Positions 10,401 to 18,787 of a stretch of 64,000 bases of DNA are shown here, piece by piece. The notes beneath the pieces were generated by a model. The model was given only the letters and a program-made list of their open reading frames with translations. It searched no databases and had not been told where the DNA came from. Source of the DNA: Galeopsis tetrahit (lineage: Eukaryota > Streptophyta > Magnoliopsida > Lamiales > Lamiaceae); NCBI GenBank assembly GCA_963675135.1, contig OY776120.1:14970001-15034000 (forward strand), written 5' to 3'. The position numbers and the translations under genes are program-made. Every line of letters starts with the position of its first letter. The stretch's first letter is position 1.

Positions 10401-11813
10401 GTTAAATCTGTTACCATCCGATTAATTTTATCACTTGCTCTATATCATTCATGGCCGCTTCACCAATTAGATGTCGATAATGCATTTCTTAACGGTGATT
10501 TGGATAATGATTTGTATATGGTGCAGCCTCCCGGTTTTGAGTTGGGTCATAATCTTGTGTGTAAACTCAAGAAATCCCTATACGGTTTGAGACAGGCTTC
10601 AAGGGCTTGGACGTCGAAATTTGCTTTTGCCTTGCAAACTCTTGGTTTTCGAACTTCTCAAGCAGATTCTTCACTCTATTTTCGACATCAAAGTGGAGAT
10701 CTAACTCTCATCATGGCTTATGTTGATGATATTGTTGTTACAGGATCCAATTCTGTACAAATTAAAGAAGTGATTAGCTCTCTTCACAAGTTTTTCTCCA
10801 TCAAAGACTTAGGTGAGCTTAATTATTTTCTGGGAATTGATATCAAACGATCTGGAACTGGCATTGTGTTGAATCAGACGAAATATATTCGTGAGTTGTT
10901 GCAACGGGCTGGTATGGTTAATGCCAAGGGTATTAGTACTCCCATGATCACGGGAAATCATTTGTCCAAAGATGATGGACACCCACTTCAAGACCCTCAG
11001 CTTTATCGAAGTATAGTTGGAGGGCTCCAATATGCAACTGTTACACGTCCTGATATTGCGTATGCGGTAAATAAAGTTAGTCAATTCATGCAACATCCTC
11101 TTGATACGCATTGGAAGGTTGTGAAACGAATTTTGAGATACTTATCCGGCACAGTTGATTATGGTCTTTCTTATTCTAAGCCAAGTGTTATTGACTTAGT
11201 AGCATATGCAGATGCAGATTGGGCTAATGATTTAGATGACAGAAGGTCTACTTCCGGACAATGTGTGTTCTTTGGTGGAAATCTTGTGGCATGGTGTGCC
11301 AAGAAGCAACCGATTGTTTCACGATCAAGTACAGAGGCCGAATATAGGAGCTTGGCTTCCGTTACATGCGAGATCATTTGGATTCAATCACTTCTCAACG
11401 AGCTGCAGATTCCTTACTCGAAGCCTCCAACAATCTGGATAGACAACCAAGGAGCGATATCTCTTTCCGCCAATCCTGTATTTCACTCGCGCACAAAGCA
11501 TTTGGAGGTTGATTTGCATTTCATTCGAGAACGGGTTGCAAAGAATCAAATCCGTGTTCACCATGTCCCAAGCATTGATCAAGTGGCTGACATTTTCACT
11601 AAGCCACTTTCGAATCAATTTTTCAGTCGATTGAGAAATAAACTTTGTGTTTTTCCTCACACTCCCTCAAAATTGAGGGGGCATATTGAAGATATTGAAG
11701 TTGTTGACTATCCACATCACCTAAAGACCTCCACGTCACGTGAAGAAATGAAACAAGTTGGAAGTAATCCTATCTCAATAAGGGAATCAGCATATTCCCT
11801 CAAGATTCCTTGA
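7467..11813 (+). CDS. Copia gag-pol polyprotein, intact
   Basis: One open frame of 1,448 aa. Order: gag (about residues 20-215), a CX2CX4HX4C zinc knuckle (CQICYRDNHTADKC, about 278-291), aspartic protease (PDSGATNHV, about 334), GAG-pre-integrase and integrase (about 490-700, with HSDLWGP and the QSDGGTEF block), reverse transcriptase (about 930-1175, catalytic YVDDI near 1084), and RNase H (ADADWAND near 1247, TEAEY, IDNQGA). This is the copia order, with integrase before reverse transcriptase. No stop or frameshift is visible. The stop codon lies about 130 bp inside the 3' LTR, so the last ~43 residues are encoded by LTR sequence. The ATG is the first after the primer site in this frame. 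It probably encodes all functions needed for its own copying. Confidence 0.95.
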   Translation: MASQSDVTSTNSTPVFQPPLNQLVTTKLNDNNYLVWKQQIMAAIKGYGLDGYISGKKECPSMLDKDRTINPEYSSWVRQDQLIVSWLLSTLSESVLINTVGLNTSHEVWNSLEVSFAAQSRAKVMETKQQLQGLKKERMPMREYLSKVKSCCDTLNAIGHKVTEEDQLLYIMGGLGSDYNPVMVNVTSKLDPISIADVSSLLMSFESRLESIVSQGNFSTEGSSPSVNFTTHQGNANGGFNAYGRGRTNNFGSNRGGRGFSRGGNQRGRVGRKNGPNCQICYRDNHTADKCYYRADLNYTPSARNRNSTVNESFNPSVNVASLNHRDDPGDSSWYPDSGATNHVTFDFNNLNVGSEYRGAERVQMGNGAGLVISHFGHSTLTALDKNDSHSFLLQNLLHVPNIRKNLLSVSQFAKDNDVFFEFHPSLCLVKDRATHKILLRGHLDNGLYKFKLVRSISSSSQPSHPQTIPSSAAVHSTEVSRALPLSTWHARFGHASFNITQKALDSSHISYVNDISNSVCSACMKAKSHRLPFSPSNSTTDVPFTLIHSDLWGPSPVPSVNGHIYYVTFIDDTSRFSWLYLLKLKSDVKAAFIHFKNLVENQYNAKIKRFQSDGGTEFKSLSSLFIDSGIHHQISCPYTPEQNGLAERKHRHIVEKGLALLAHSGVPTKHWDDAFVAAVHLINRTPSTQLHFKTPFEVLTKTKPNYSYLRVFGCLCYPYLRPYTKNKLQFRSDKSVFLGYNPHYKGYKVLLPNNKIIVTRHVLFDESVFPFQSAQTVHPPSSSYTDPTGSLILVNTPPSNTPPSFESNDLPSHSPSPSSSSPSNHLTGQFYVELPIDVDNYSMHDVSNDTPEVSGIHEQVSPPRVNQHPMTTRSKVGIVKPKVLTVTTSSDEPVSYKEALAHPLWKEAMEKEYDALIRNGTWEVCQAPPSQSIIGCKWVFKLKQNADGSISRYKARLVAKGYTQVPGMDFTDTYSPVVKSVTIRLILSLALYHSWPLHQLDVDNAFLNGDLDNDLYMVQPPGFELGHNLVCKLKKSLYGLRQASRAWTSKFAFALQTLGFRTSQADSSLYFRHQSGDLTLIMAYVDDIVVTGSNSVQIKEVISSLHKFFSIKDLGELNYFLGIDIKRSGTGIVLNQTKYIRELLQRAGMVNAKGISTPMITGNHLSKDDGHPLQDPQLYRSIVGGLQYATVTRPDIAYAVNKVSQFMQHPLDTHWKVVKRILRYLSGTVDYGLSYSKPSVIDLVAYADADWANDLDDRRSTSGQCVFFGGNLVAWCAKKQPIVSRSSTEAEYRSLASVTCEIIWIQSLLNELQIPYSKPPTIWIDNQGAISLSANPVFHSRTKHLEVDLHFIRERVAKNQIRVHHVPSIDQVADIFTKPLSNQFFSRLRNKLCVFPHTPSKLRGHIEDIEVVDYPHHLKTSTSREEMKQVGSNPISIRESAYSLKIP
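11670..11683 (+). other. Polypurine tract of the copia element
   Basis: AAATTGAGGGGGCA immediately precedes the 3' LTR. The GAGGGGG core is the expected second-strand primer. Confidence 0.75.
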
Positions 11814-12044
11814 TTCCCTGATATGTCCTATGGTACCTAGTACTAGTTTGTTACAATGGAAATTTGGATTATAGCATGCTACCAACTATTGAGTGACAAG
11901 TGTCCTATAGGTGTAGGCTTATGAATGCTATATATAGCACCTTCTGTAATAGCTTTAGTATCAAAAAAATTAATACAATGAAAAACCTTTTAGCTAACAT
12001 ACTTTTCATCTCTCGTTTCTTGTCAGCAAAGCTAAAACTCTTTA
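11684..12044 (+). repeat. 3' LTR of the copia element
   Basis: Begins TATTGAAG and ends AACTCTTTA, matching 7031-7390 except for about three differences seen by eye (CTCGACG/CTCCACG, CAATAGA/CAATGGA, and one extra A in an A-run). Contains the end of the gag-pol frame and its own TATATATAG box near 11929-11937. Confidence 0.9.
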
Positions 12045-12111
12045 AGGTGCAATAACATACTACTGCTATTGCTATTGCAATTGAGCTGCTCACCAAAGCT
12101 ACTAATTCCAT

Positions 12112-12372
12112 TTTACTCCTAATTAGTCTGAAAATGCTGTCTACCTCTCCAGAGGCATCAACTTATTGTACATCGGTCGATATTCACGATGAAAACACTG
12201 GTTAACAAATGAGGACGCGTGTATAGATACACACGACTCCACGTGCTCGCTCTGGATGATTCATTACCGATTTTTTTCTTTTTAAAAGGAATGACTTTAA
12301 GGTGTTTTTCTATTTTTAGTACTGCTTTTTCTAAAGTTAAGAAAAAAAAAAGAACAACTTTATTTTATATTT
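12112..12372 (-). promoter_or_regulatory. Upstream region of the P450
   Basis: Sequence 5' of the P450 start codon at 12111. A G-box core (CACGTG) lies at about 12240-12245. On the minus strand a weak TATA-like stretch (TGTATCTATACAC) lies about 105-115 bp upstream of the ATG, within a short palindrome. This is plausible as a core promoter but rests on motif resemblance only. Beyond about 12270 the sequence is AT-rich repeats. Confidence 0.3.
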
Positions 12373-12606
12373 TAGTACTTCATTTGTCCCATTATAAGTT
12401 TGTCTTTTATTTTGAGTGTTTTGATTCAAAACTATAATAAAATAATAAATGTAGTACAAGTAATGTGATGTGATGGTGAAAGAAAAATAATGAATGAGTA
12501 TAAGATGAAGTATAATAAAATATAATTAATGTAATTGAGAGAAAAAAAATAATATACTAAAATAAAATTAGAAATTTATTATGGGACATTCACAATTACT
12601 AGTATA
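12373..12606. mobile_element. Stowaway-like MITE
   Basis: The left end contains CATTTGTCCCATTATAA and the right end contains TTTATTATGGGACATTCACA, which pair as inverted repeats. Short TA-containing flanks are present. About 230 bp, non-coding, AT-rich. Ends are approximate. It is inserted in a sequence unit that recurs at 12636 and 13918. Confidence 0.55.
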
Positions 12607-12718
12607 ATATTTTTTTTAAAGCTGCTAAGAAAAAGAGGAACAACTTTATTTTATATTTTAGTATTACTTTTTAAAAAGTTGTTATTAATAGATGGAAAGT
12701 GATATCTAAAATTAATTT

Positions 12719-13850
12719 GTAGGGTTTTTCTTAGTGTAGTCAAATTGTACAAAGTGACTATATAGTTAGTGCGTCCAATCACGCCACGTGGCGTCGTATG
12801 TGTCGTATGAATCTGCTACTTGTTATACATATTTAAATTAATTAAATCATTTTTTAAATTGAATTTTATTATTTACTATATTACCCTTCTTTTATTAAAA
12901 TTATTTTTAATATATATATTAAGCAAAATTACTATTCTACCATTTTTTATATAAACAAAATTACTATTCTACCCTTTTTATATACATATTATTATAAAAA
13001 TTAAATAAATCAATAAAAAAAATTAAATAATAAATGTACCGGAAGTACTCACTTGCACGGTCCAACAGTCGTGCACGGTTGCACGGTCAATACTCAGTAA
13101 ACCATGTAATCCAAACAATATGTTGTAAGTGCTCACTTTCACGGTCCAACAGTCGTGTACGGCTGCACGGTCGATACTCAGTAACTCGTGTAAATCGAAA
13201 CATGTATTGGAAGTACTCACTTCCACGGTCCAACAGCCGTGCACGATTGCACGGTCGATACTCAGTAAACCGTGCAATCCAAAAAATGTGTTGTAAGTGC
13301 TCACTTTCACGGTCCAACAGCCGTATCTGGTTGCACGGTCGATATTCAGTAAACCGTGTAAACCAAAAAAAATTATTTTCTTGTTCTCGTGCTCGAGCCA
13401 CAAATAGGACAGCAGCTTGGCGGCGTCTTTGGAGTGCGTGTTCGCAGAGGGAAAGAAAATCAACGTATTCGTGTTCTAAGTTAAGGTTCACTTTTTTTTT
13501 TTTTTAATTTATTTTTTTGTTGTTAATTTTAATAATAATATAAGGGTAAATAGATAGTTTTACCATTATAAATTTTAATTAAATTAATAAATATAATAAT
13601 TTTTTTTATTAAATTAAGGGTAAAAATGTAAATTTTAAATTATATATTTTAATTAATTAAATTAATTATAAATACGACACCATATGACACCATACGACAC
13701 ATAGAATGAATATTTTCAACACAAAGTACAAAATGTAACAGGTCATCAGATTTAAGCCTTTAGATTTAATTTTTAATGGTTCAGATTTAATTGACTACGG
13801 TAGTCATACGATACCATACGACACTCTAACTACATATAGAAGGTCCCTAC
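12719..13850. mobile_element. Insertion of about 1.13 kb, family unknown
   Basis: Comparing the repeated units shows that the sequence after AAAATTA in the third copy (TAGTATACCTTTTTATTT, about 14285) is separated in the second copy by about 1.13 kb (roughly 12719-13850). The insert begins GGGTTTTTCTTAGTG and ends near GAAGGTCCCTA. Both ends carry GTCGTATG-type motifs in inverted orientation (about 12792-12812 and 13670-13825), then AT-rich stretches, with a tandem array in the centre. No transposase is visible. It may be a non-autonomous DNA element, possibly MULE-like. Confidence 0.35.
13042..13380. repeat. Tandem array of four ~84-bp units with internal hairpins
   Basis: Units begin at about 13042, 13128, 13211 and 13296, each starting AGT(A/G)CTCACTT followed by CACGGTCCAACAG. 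In the third unit GATTGCACGGT and ACCGTGCAATC form a perfect 11-bp stem around a 13-nt loop; the other units have imperfect versions. The period is close to a multiple of three, so several frames stay open on both strands. I regard that as a by-product, not evidence for a protein. Confidence 0.75.
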
Positions 13851-13945
13851 TTAGTATACCTTTTTATTTTAAATTTTAAACTTTAAATATGATGTATACT
13901 TTTTTAAAAAGGTGCAAAAAAGGAACAACTTTATTTTATATTTTA

Positions 13946-14237
13946 GTACTCCCTCCGTCCCATATTTAAAGACCCAAATCAATTGAGTACGAGTTTTAAT
14001 GAATAAATTGTTTATTAGTATTGTGTAAGATAAAGTGGGGTAGTAAAGACTTTTCAACTTTATAAATAGTAGTAATAAAGTTATTTTTAGTGTAATAAAA
14101 TAGTGACATTTGTTGTAATATTATGGTGTTTTAATGAGATTTTATAAAAATATTTTTGTTATTTTAAATAAATGTCTTCAAGTATGGGACACCCAAAATA
14201 GTAAAATGGATATTTAATTATGAAACGGAGGGAGTAC
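13946..14237. mobile_element. Stowaway MITE
   Basis: Terminal inverted repeats GTACTCCCTCCGTCCCATA (left) and the complement of ATGAAACGGAGGGAGTAC (right), flanked by TA at 13944-13945 and 14238-14239. 292 bp, AT-rich, non-coding. A textbook Stowaway structure. Confidence 0.8.
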
Positions 14238-14302
14238 TATTTTTAAAAAAGTTGTTAATAGATGCAAAGTGATACATAAAATTACTAGTATACCTTTTTA
14301 TT

Positions 14303-14695
14303 TTGAATTTTGAACTAGTAATTCTCCCGTTGGGATTGACTATTGATAAATTTTAATGTAATAAATCATGTGATAGAAATTTAAATTAAATTATTTTATT
14401 TAATGTCATTTGATCTTTATTAATTTTTTTACTAATATGGGGTAAATTTTTTGACATATAGTATGTGTCATAATCTATGTACTAAAATCACCACAAAAAA
14501 CTAAAATTAATAAAGTGATATTAAGATTCAATAAAATAAAATTATATAATAGAAATATACTCTGATTTTTAAAAAAAATTAAACTCATACCTATCAGTAT
14601 TATTATTAACAATTAACCAACATTAAAATTAAAAAGGTTAGAGGTGATTTTATGTGAAATATTGCATATATGCATCAACTCAATTCACATCCACA
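14303..14695. other. AT-rich intergenic sequence
   Basis: No gene, element end or RNA gene recognised. It leads into the short tandem repeats at 14686 that later took part in the big duplication. Confidence 0.4.
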
Positions 14696-14815
14696 TTCTT
14701 TATAAATACATTTACTGACAGTCCAATTCACACTCATTTTCTTTATAAATACGTCCACTGACACATCAATTCACACCCACATTTTTTATAAATACACACA
14801 CTGACAGAAACTGTA
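14686..14815. repeat. Three ~43-bp tandem repeats
   Basis: Three units start at about 14686, 14730 and 14773, each of the form ATTCACA(C/T)(C/T)CA then TTTATAAATAC and ACTGACA. One of these units supplied the TTCTTT microhomology at 14696-14701 used in the tandem duplication described for 14702-25767. Confidence 0.7.
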
Positions 14816-14890
14816 CCTGGTCATCTTCACCGGGAAGTTTCCGGCCACTCCAGGCCGCGGTCGGACGCTACAATTTACGACAGTCTTAAT
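14811..14890. other. GC-rich stretch within the triplicated flank
   Basis: About 75 bp (CAGAAACTGTACC to ACAATTTACGACAG) stand out as GC-rich in an AT-rich surround. They are repeated exactly in the other two units (about 18496-18571 and 22184-22260). I do not recognise a gene or element end; it could be an exon fragment or transposon terminus. Confidence 0.3.
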
Positions 14891-15097
14891 CTTTAAATAT
14901 TTTCTATTTTTTTGAATATTCTTTAATAATTATTATGAGTTAATGTTATTTCGTATTACTAAATGCAATAATATATGCTACTACATCAACAAAAATACTA
15001 TAAAAATGTTTTACTACATAAAAGAATATGTATTAGTACTACATAAAATAGTTTGTGTTATTATTACATGTAATATTAATGTTTTTAACTACATATG

Positions 15098-16423
15098 TGT
15101 AGGTCCCAAAGGTTGAGTTAATATCGAGGGAAGCTAAAGAAAATGTCTAGAGGGGGGTGAATAGACTTTTCTAAAATCTTTCGATATATCAGAATTACGA
15201 TGTGCGGAATATGAAATTAACAATGAGCCCAATTAAGTTTATACTCAATCCTTTAAAATCCAAAAACTCTGTTCTATACTCAACTAATCTAGTTTAGAAG
15301 TGTAGTTAAGTAATTAGACAATTAATCAATTAAAACCAACAAAAACATTAAAGTAAACAACACAAACGATTTATAGTGGTTCGACAACTTGTCTACATCC
15401 ACTCGCACAACCCAGTTGTGATATTCTTATTAACTCGTCCAATGGAGTAATATGTCCTTGTAGCTTTAAGTCCCAAGAAATAAGACTTAGATCTTCTCGA
15501 CAACACTACCAAGTGCCTCTTCGATCTAACTAGCTATTTTACAAGTAACTAGCAACTTGAAACAGTAAACAAAAATAAAACTTCTCTTCGTTCAGTAGTA
15601 GCCTTCTTCGATCTTCACTTGTCTTGCGTAGCTTCACTTTCTGAACTTCAATCTCTGAGAGTATTTTCTTCAATAATGCTTTCGTATGCAGTCGTATCCG
15701 TATTCTCAGTAGTCCCCGAATGATAAACACCTTGAGATATTTATAGACTTTCAATTCCAAGAACTTTCAGTTGTGTAACAACCTTTTCTTGAAAACTAAC
15801 TTGTAACTGATTCTTTTTATCCTTTCACGCGTTTCTTCAGTTAATTAGTTATTCCTTAACTAACTCTTCAATCTTTATCTTCAACACGCTTTTGTAACTA
15901 ACTTCAAGTTGACCTGTCTTGTTGAGTTGTGCACCTGTCTTGTCCTTAAGTAGTAGACTGCGTCTTCTACTTGTCTTGTGCAGTAGACTTCTCCAGATTA
16001 CAATCATAGAACTAATCTAGTCCTATCATCTAATCCTAACAAGACTATTACATTACATTAAGCTCTTGTTATAAAGCTTAGTCAACTTAGAAAGCTATAC
16101 AAAGAATCTTTCTATTACATTCAAAATTATGAGCTCTATACAACAATCATTCATAGCTCAATAACAATCTAATCAGTTAATATAAACAAATATGAAGTAA
16201 TCATTCGATATCAATTATAAGTACTTGTCTTTTCATATGTTAACTCATGTGAACTAGTACTTGTCTTGTGAACTCTACTGATCTTGTTCAAGATGATTTC
16301 AACTTAACTAGACTAGATTAGTCAACACTTAGAAAATATTCAAGTCTACTTTTGGCTTATCAAAACTTCATTTTTTATCTTTCATTAACATTTAGAACTT
16401 GTTTTAGGATTCATATCCCAACA
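15098..16423 (-). repeat. 3' LTR, copy A
   Basis: Minus-strand LTR beginning TGTTGGGATATGAATCC and ending GGGACCTACA. TATAAATA lies on the minus strand at 15738-15745. It differs from the 5' LTR at 33808-35133 at about eight positions by eye. Confidence 0.9.
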
Positions 16424-16438
16424 ATTTCCCCCTTTTTG
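16424..16438 (-). other. Polypurine tract of the Sirevirus-like element
   Basis: On the minus strand CAAAAAGGGGGAAAT directly precedes the 3' LTR. It is repeated with the tandem units at 20113 and 23802. Confidence 0.85.
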
Positions 16439-16625
16439 ATGAAGCCAAAACTACTTGAATCTTTTCATAATAGTAGACTAGTTAAGTAGTTATCTTGTCT
16501 TAAACATCAAAATAGTACTTTATCTTTTCATTCATTCAAAATATGATCAGTAGATATTACACATACTAAATCAAAAAAACTTAAGTAATTAGAGCAAAAA
16601 AAACTAAGTAATCAGAGCAGATAAT

Positions 16626-18425
16626 CTAATCTGAAAGAGTACCTCCTTCTAGGTTTGGAACACAGAATGCATCAAGGAGTCTCCTGTGAATAACTCTGAT
16701 ATGATCTTCATCATCAATCTTCTCTTTATCTAGCAGCTCCTCTTCGAATTTCTTGATCTGGTTAAGATCAACTCTTTTTCCTGGGCTGGTCATAGGAGTC
16801 TTCCATTTCGGAAAGATCGGTATCAGAATGTTGAAATTTGCGGCGGCTGATATCCTCATAACCAAATTCCAAAGCAATTTGTTTTGACCTTCCATGAATT
16901 TGTCAAACATGGCATACAACTCATCTGGACTTTCAGACTCACCATATTTTCGAATAATCCAATGATCCAGTTCCCATTGCCTCTTCACTTTGAGCCATTC
17001 TTGACGATGCTCTTTGTCAATGAAGTAGTCAATGAACTGATCTTCCATTTCTTCTTCATCAGCCTTCAGCTTCTGCAACCTTGCAATATGTTTTTCAACT
17101 TTCTTCTTGCTTGCATAATGACTTTCATCATGAGGATCAGCAATCTTCTGCTTCTTCTCAACTGCAGCAATTTCTTCAGTTCCTTCAAAAACTATCTTCC
17201 TCTTAGACCGTCTGGTCTGAATCTCAGCTTCTGGAGATGCAACACTTTTGCCCTTCTCCAATCTTTTGAGCTCATCAGCTTCAGCTTGCTCCAGCTCTGC
17301 AGTTTTAACTAGCCTCCTTTTAGGCCTCCTTAGCTCTTGCATAGCAGTAGCAGCATCCTTCTCTTCTGGTTCAGCACTCAGCTTAGACAAGCTAACTTGT
17401 TCTACTCTACTTGCCTCTTCCCCCTTTTTGGCTTCATCATGTGCCTTAAGAGTGAAAAGACTTGTAAAGCGAGTCATTTCTTCCTTTACTGCCTGCTTCA
17501 TTGCTTCAGCAGCTAGCTCTATCTGTCTTTGATGTGTCTGATCACGACTCATCTTGTCTAGGCGATCAGCAGTAGACTCGAGCTTCTTTGAATTAATAGC
17601 CAACTCGTCTTTGAAGTGAGTAGCTGTCTGGCGAAGTAAGGTGTTTTGCTTTGTTAGCTCGGAGAGAATGGCTTGAGAGCGTACCAACTGAGCTTGTGCC
17701 TCCCTCCTCTGCTCATCTGCTATCTCAATCTTAACACGGTAAAGACGTTCCATCTTGCCAGATTCTTCAGCCAACGATCTAGCAAATGAGATAGACTTTT
17801 TCTCAGAAAGTTCAACTTGTTTCTGTAAGAACCTTTCAACTTCTGCATACATCTCTGCTCGGAAAGTTGAGTCCATCTTGTTGACTTCTCCAACAATCAA
17901 TTCCCTTGAGCTGTCAACAAGTGATTGGTTATGTTCTACCAATACATCCTTCACTTTCGAGTGCAAGAACTCTTCTATCGCAGAATGAACAACTTCTTTC
18001 AAGTCTGACTTCAGCTCGGCAAGATAGCCTATAGGGAATCCTTGAGTAGATGACTGGGCTTCAACAACCACCTCTTCCTGAACTTTCTCTACAAGTTCCT
18101 CTTCATTAAACATAACAGCGTCCAGGAATTCATCATCTTCTTTTCCAAATTCAAAAGAATCAACTTCTTCTGAACTGTCAGCCTCAGCTTCAGAAGGTTC
18201 CAAGGTTTGAACAGCAACATCAACAAGTTCTGCCTTCTCTTCTTCCACTAGCTCAGTCTGAGTTCCAATATCAGACGAGAACTCTTCAACCAGAATTCCA
18301 TCAGAAATATTCAATAGCCTCTTTACAAGATCAACTAAGGCTTTTGGCGGAAATAGTTCGGAATGATCCTTAACACCACTATTTTCTTTATAAATACATT
18401 TACTGACAGTCCAATTTACACTCAT
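16626..18425 (-). CDS. Chimeric ORF (copy A): flank-derived start fused to the extra ORF's C-terminal half
   Basis: An open frame of about 600 codons from an ATG at 18425. The first ~13 residues (from MSVNWTVSKCI) are translated from duplicated non-element flank. At KENSGVKD the frame enters the Sirevirus-like extra ORF and stays in frame to the stop at 16626. The body is acidic, then a long coiled-coil-like section (heptad-like L/E/K/Q, middle third), then basic clusters RRPKRR and RRSKRK resembling nuclear localisation signals, then a conserved C-terminal domain (QEWLKVKRQWELDHWI, FPKWKT). The function of this region in Sireviruses is not established. In the parent copy the same region has a premature stop, absent here. 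Expression is unknown; the MITE-like flank would have to supply a promoter. Confidence 0.6.
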   Translation of the reverse strand: MSVNWTVSKCIYKENSGVKDHSELFPPKALVDLVKRLLNISDGILVEEFSSDIGTQTELVEEEKAELVDVAVQTLEPSEAEADSSEEVDSFEFGKEDDEFLDAVMFNEEELVEKVQEEVVVEAQSSTQGFPIGYLAELKSDLKEVVHSAIEEFLHSKVKDVLVEHNQSLVDSSRELIVGEVNKMDSTFRAEMYAEVERFLQKQVELSEKKSISFARSLAEESGKMERLYRVKIEIADEQRREAQAQLVRSQAILSELTKQNTLLRQTATHFKDELAINSKKLESTADRLDKMSRDQTHQRQIELAAEAMKQAVKEEMTRFTSLFTLKAHDEAKKGEEASRVEQVSLSKLSAEPEEKDAATAMQELRRPKRRLVKTAELEQAEADELKRLEKGKSVASPEAEIQTRRSKRKIVFEGTEEIAAVEKKQKIADPHDESHYASKKKVEKHIARLQKLKADEEEMEDQFIDYFIDKEHRQEWLKVKRQWELDHWIIRKYGESESPDELYAMFDKFMEGQNKLLWNLVMRISAAANFNILIPIFPKWKTPMTSPGKRVDLNQIKKFEEELLDKEKIDDEDHIRVIHRRLLDAFCVPNLEGGTLSD

Positions 18426-18787
18426 TTTCTTTATAAATACGTCCACTGACACATCAATTCACACCCACATTTTTTATAAATACACACACTGACAGAAACT
18501 GTACCTGGTCATCTTCACCGGGAAGTTTCCGGCCACTCCAGGCCGCGGTCGGACGCTACAATTTACGACAGTCTTAATCTTTAAATATTTTCTATTTTTT
18601 TGAATATTCTTTAATAATTATTATGAGTTAATGTTATTTCGTATTACTAAATGCAATAATATATGGTACTACATCAACAAAAATACTATAAAAAAATGTT
18701 TTACTACATAAAAGAATATGTATTAGTACTACATAAAATAGTTTGTGTTATTATTACATGTAATATTAATGTGTTTAACTACATATG

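Larger units (their letters stand above)
7031..12044 (+). mobile_element. Ty1/copia LTR retrotransposon, complete and young
   Basis: A 5,014-bp element with 360/361-bp LTRs, a 5-bp TSD, a tRNA-iMet primer binding site, an uninterrupted gag-pol frame and a purine-rich tract before the right LTR. The two LTRs differ at about three positions by eye (two substitutions and a one-base A-run indel), so insertion was recent. Size, short LTRs and gag sequence suggest an Ale-type copia lineage, but that needs phylogeny. LTR ends are TA...TA instead of TG...CA. It sits antisense in exon 1 of the P450. Confidence 0.95.
7026..12049. repeat. Target-site duplication AGGTG of the copia insertion
   Basis: AGGTG occurs at 7026-7030 immediately before the left LTR and at 12045-12049 immediately after the right LTR. 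Removing the element and one AGGTG restores the P450 exon 1 reading frame exactly. Confidence 0.95.
3215..12111 (-). pseudogene. Cytochrome P450, CYP72A type, interrupted in exon 1 by a copia element
   Basis: Five exons read on the minus strand: exon 1 at 12111-12045 plus 7025-6822 (split by the insertion), exon 2 at 5709-5492, exon 3 at 4961-4717, exon 4 at 4572-4188, exon 5 at 3649-3215. All introns are GT-AG and all phases agree, giving 517 codons plus a TAG stop, the normal CYP72A length. Visible landmarks are an N-terminal membrane anchor, the I-helix AGQETT (4320-4337), ExxR (EVLR, 3620-3631), the PERF motif FNPERF, and the heme loop FPFGWGPRICQG (3374-3409). The family is ER-anchored, heme-thiolate monooxygenases acting in terpenoid, saponin or gibberellin metabolism; the substrate cannot be read from sequence. 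No stop or frameshift is seen outside the insertion, so this is a recently disrupted allele and not an old pseudogene. The element lies antisense to the gene. Confidence 0.9.
12340..14310. repeat. Three copies of a short unit, two occupied by MITEs at the same site
   Basis: The stretch GAACAACTTTATTTTATATT, followed by TTAGTA, occurs at about 12351, 12639 and 13922. In the middle copy it runs on directly into CTTTTTAAAAAGTTGTTA and a GATGGAAAGTGATA-type stretch. In the third copy a Stowaway MITE separates these halves at the TA of TTAGTA; the first copy also runs into a MITE there. The middle copy therefore acts as an empty site. Confidence 0.55.

Noticed and set aside
3215..12111. Treating the P450 as an old decayed pseudogene
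   Set aside because: All exons, phases and key motifs are intact; only the young insertion breaks it.
13023..13507. Long open frames on both strands over the 84-bp tandem repeat
   Set aside because: The openness follows from a repeat period close to a multiple of three; the translated repeats resemble no protein and both strands are equally open.
15539..15760. 73-aa open frame in each Sirevirus-like LTR
   Set aside because: It lies in the LTR around the TATA box and leader, so it is more likely untranslated; the four copies are simply LTR copies.
16884..17988. Plus-strand open frames opposite the chimeric ORF (and at 20573-21677 and 24262-25366)
   Set aside because: Shadow frames of the coiled-coil ORF, leucine/serine-rich as expected from the complement of Glu/Lys codons.
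16626..18452. Start of the chimeric ORF at 18452
   Set aside because: The codon there is GTG; the first ATG in frame is at 18425, used here.
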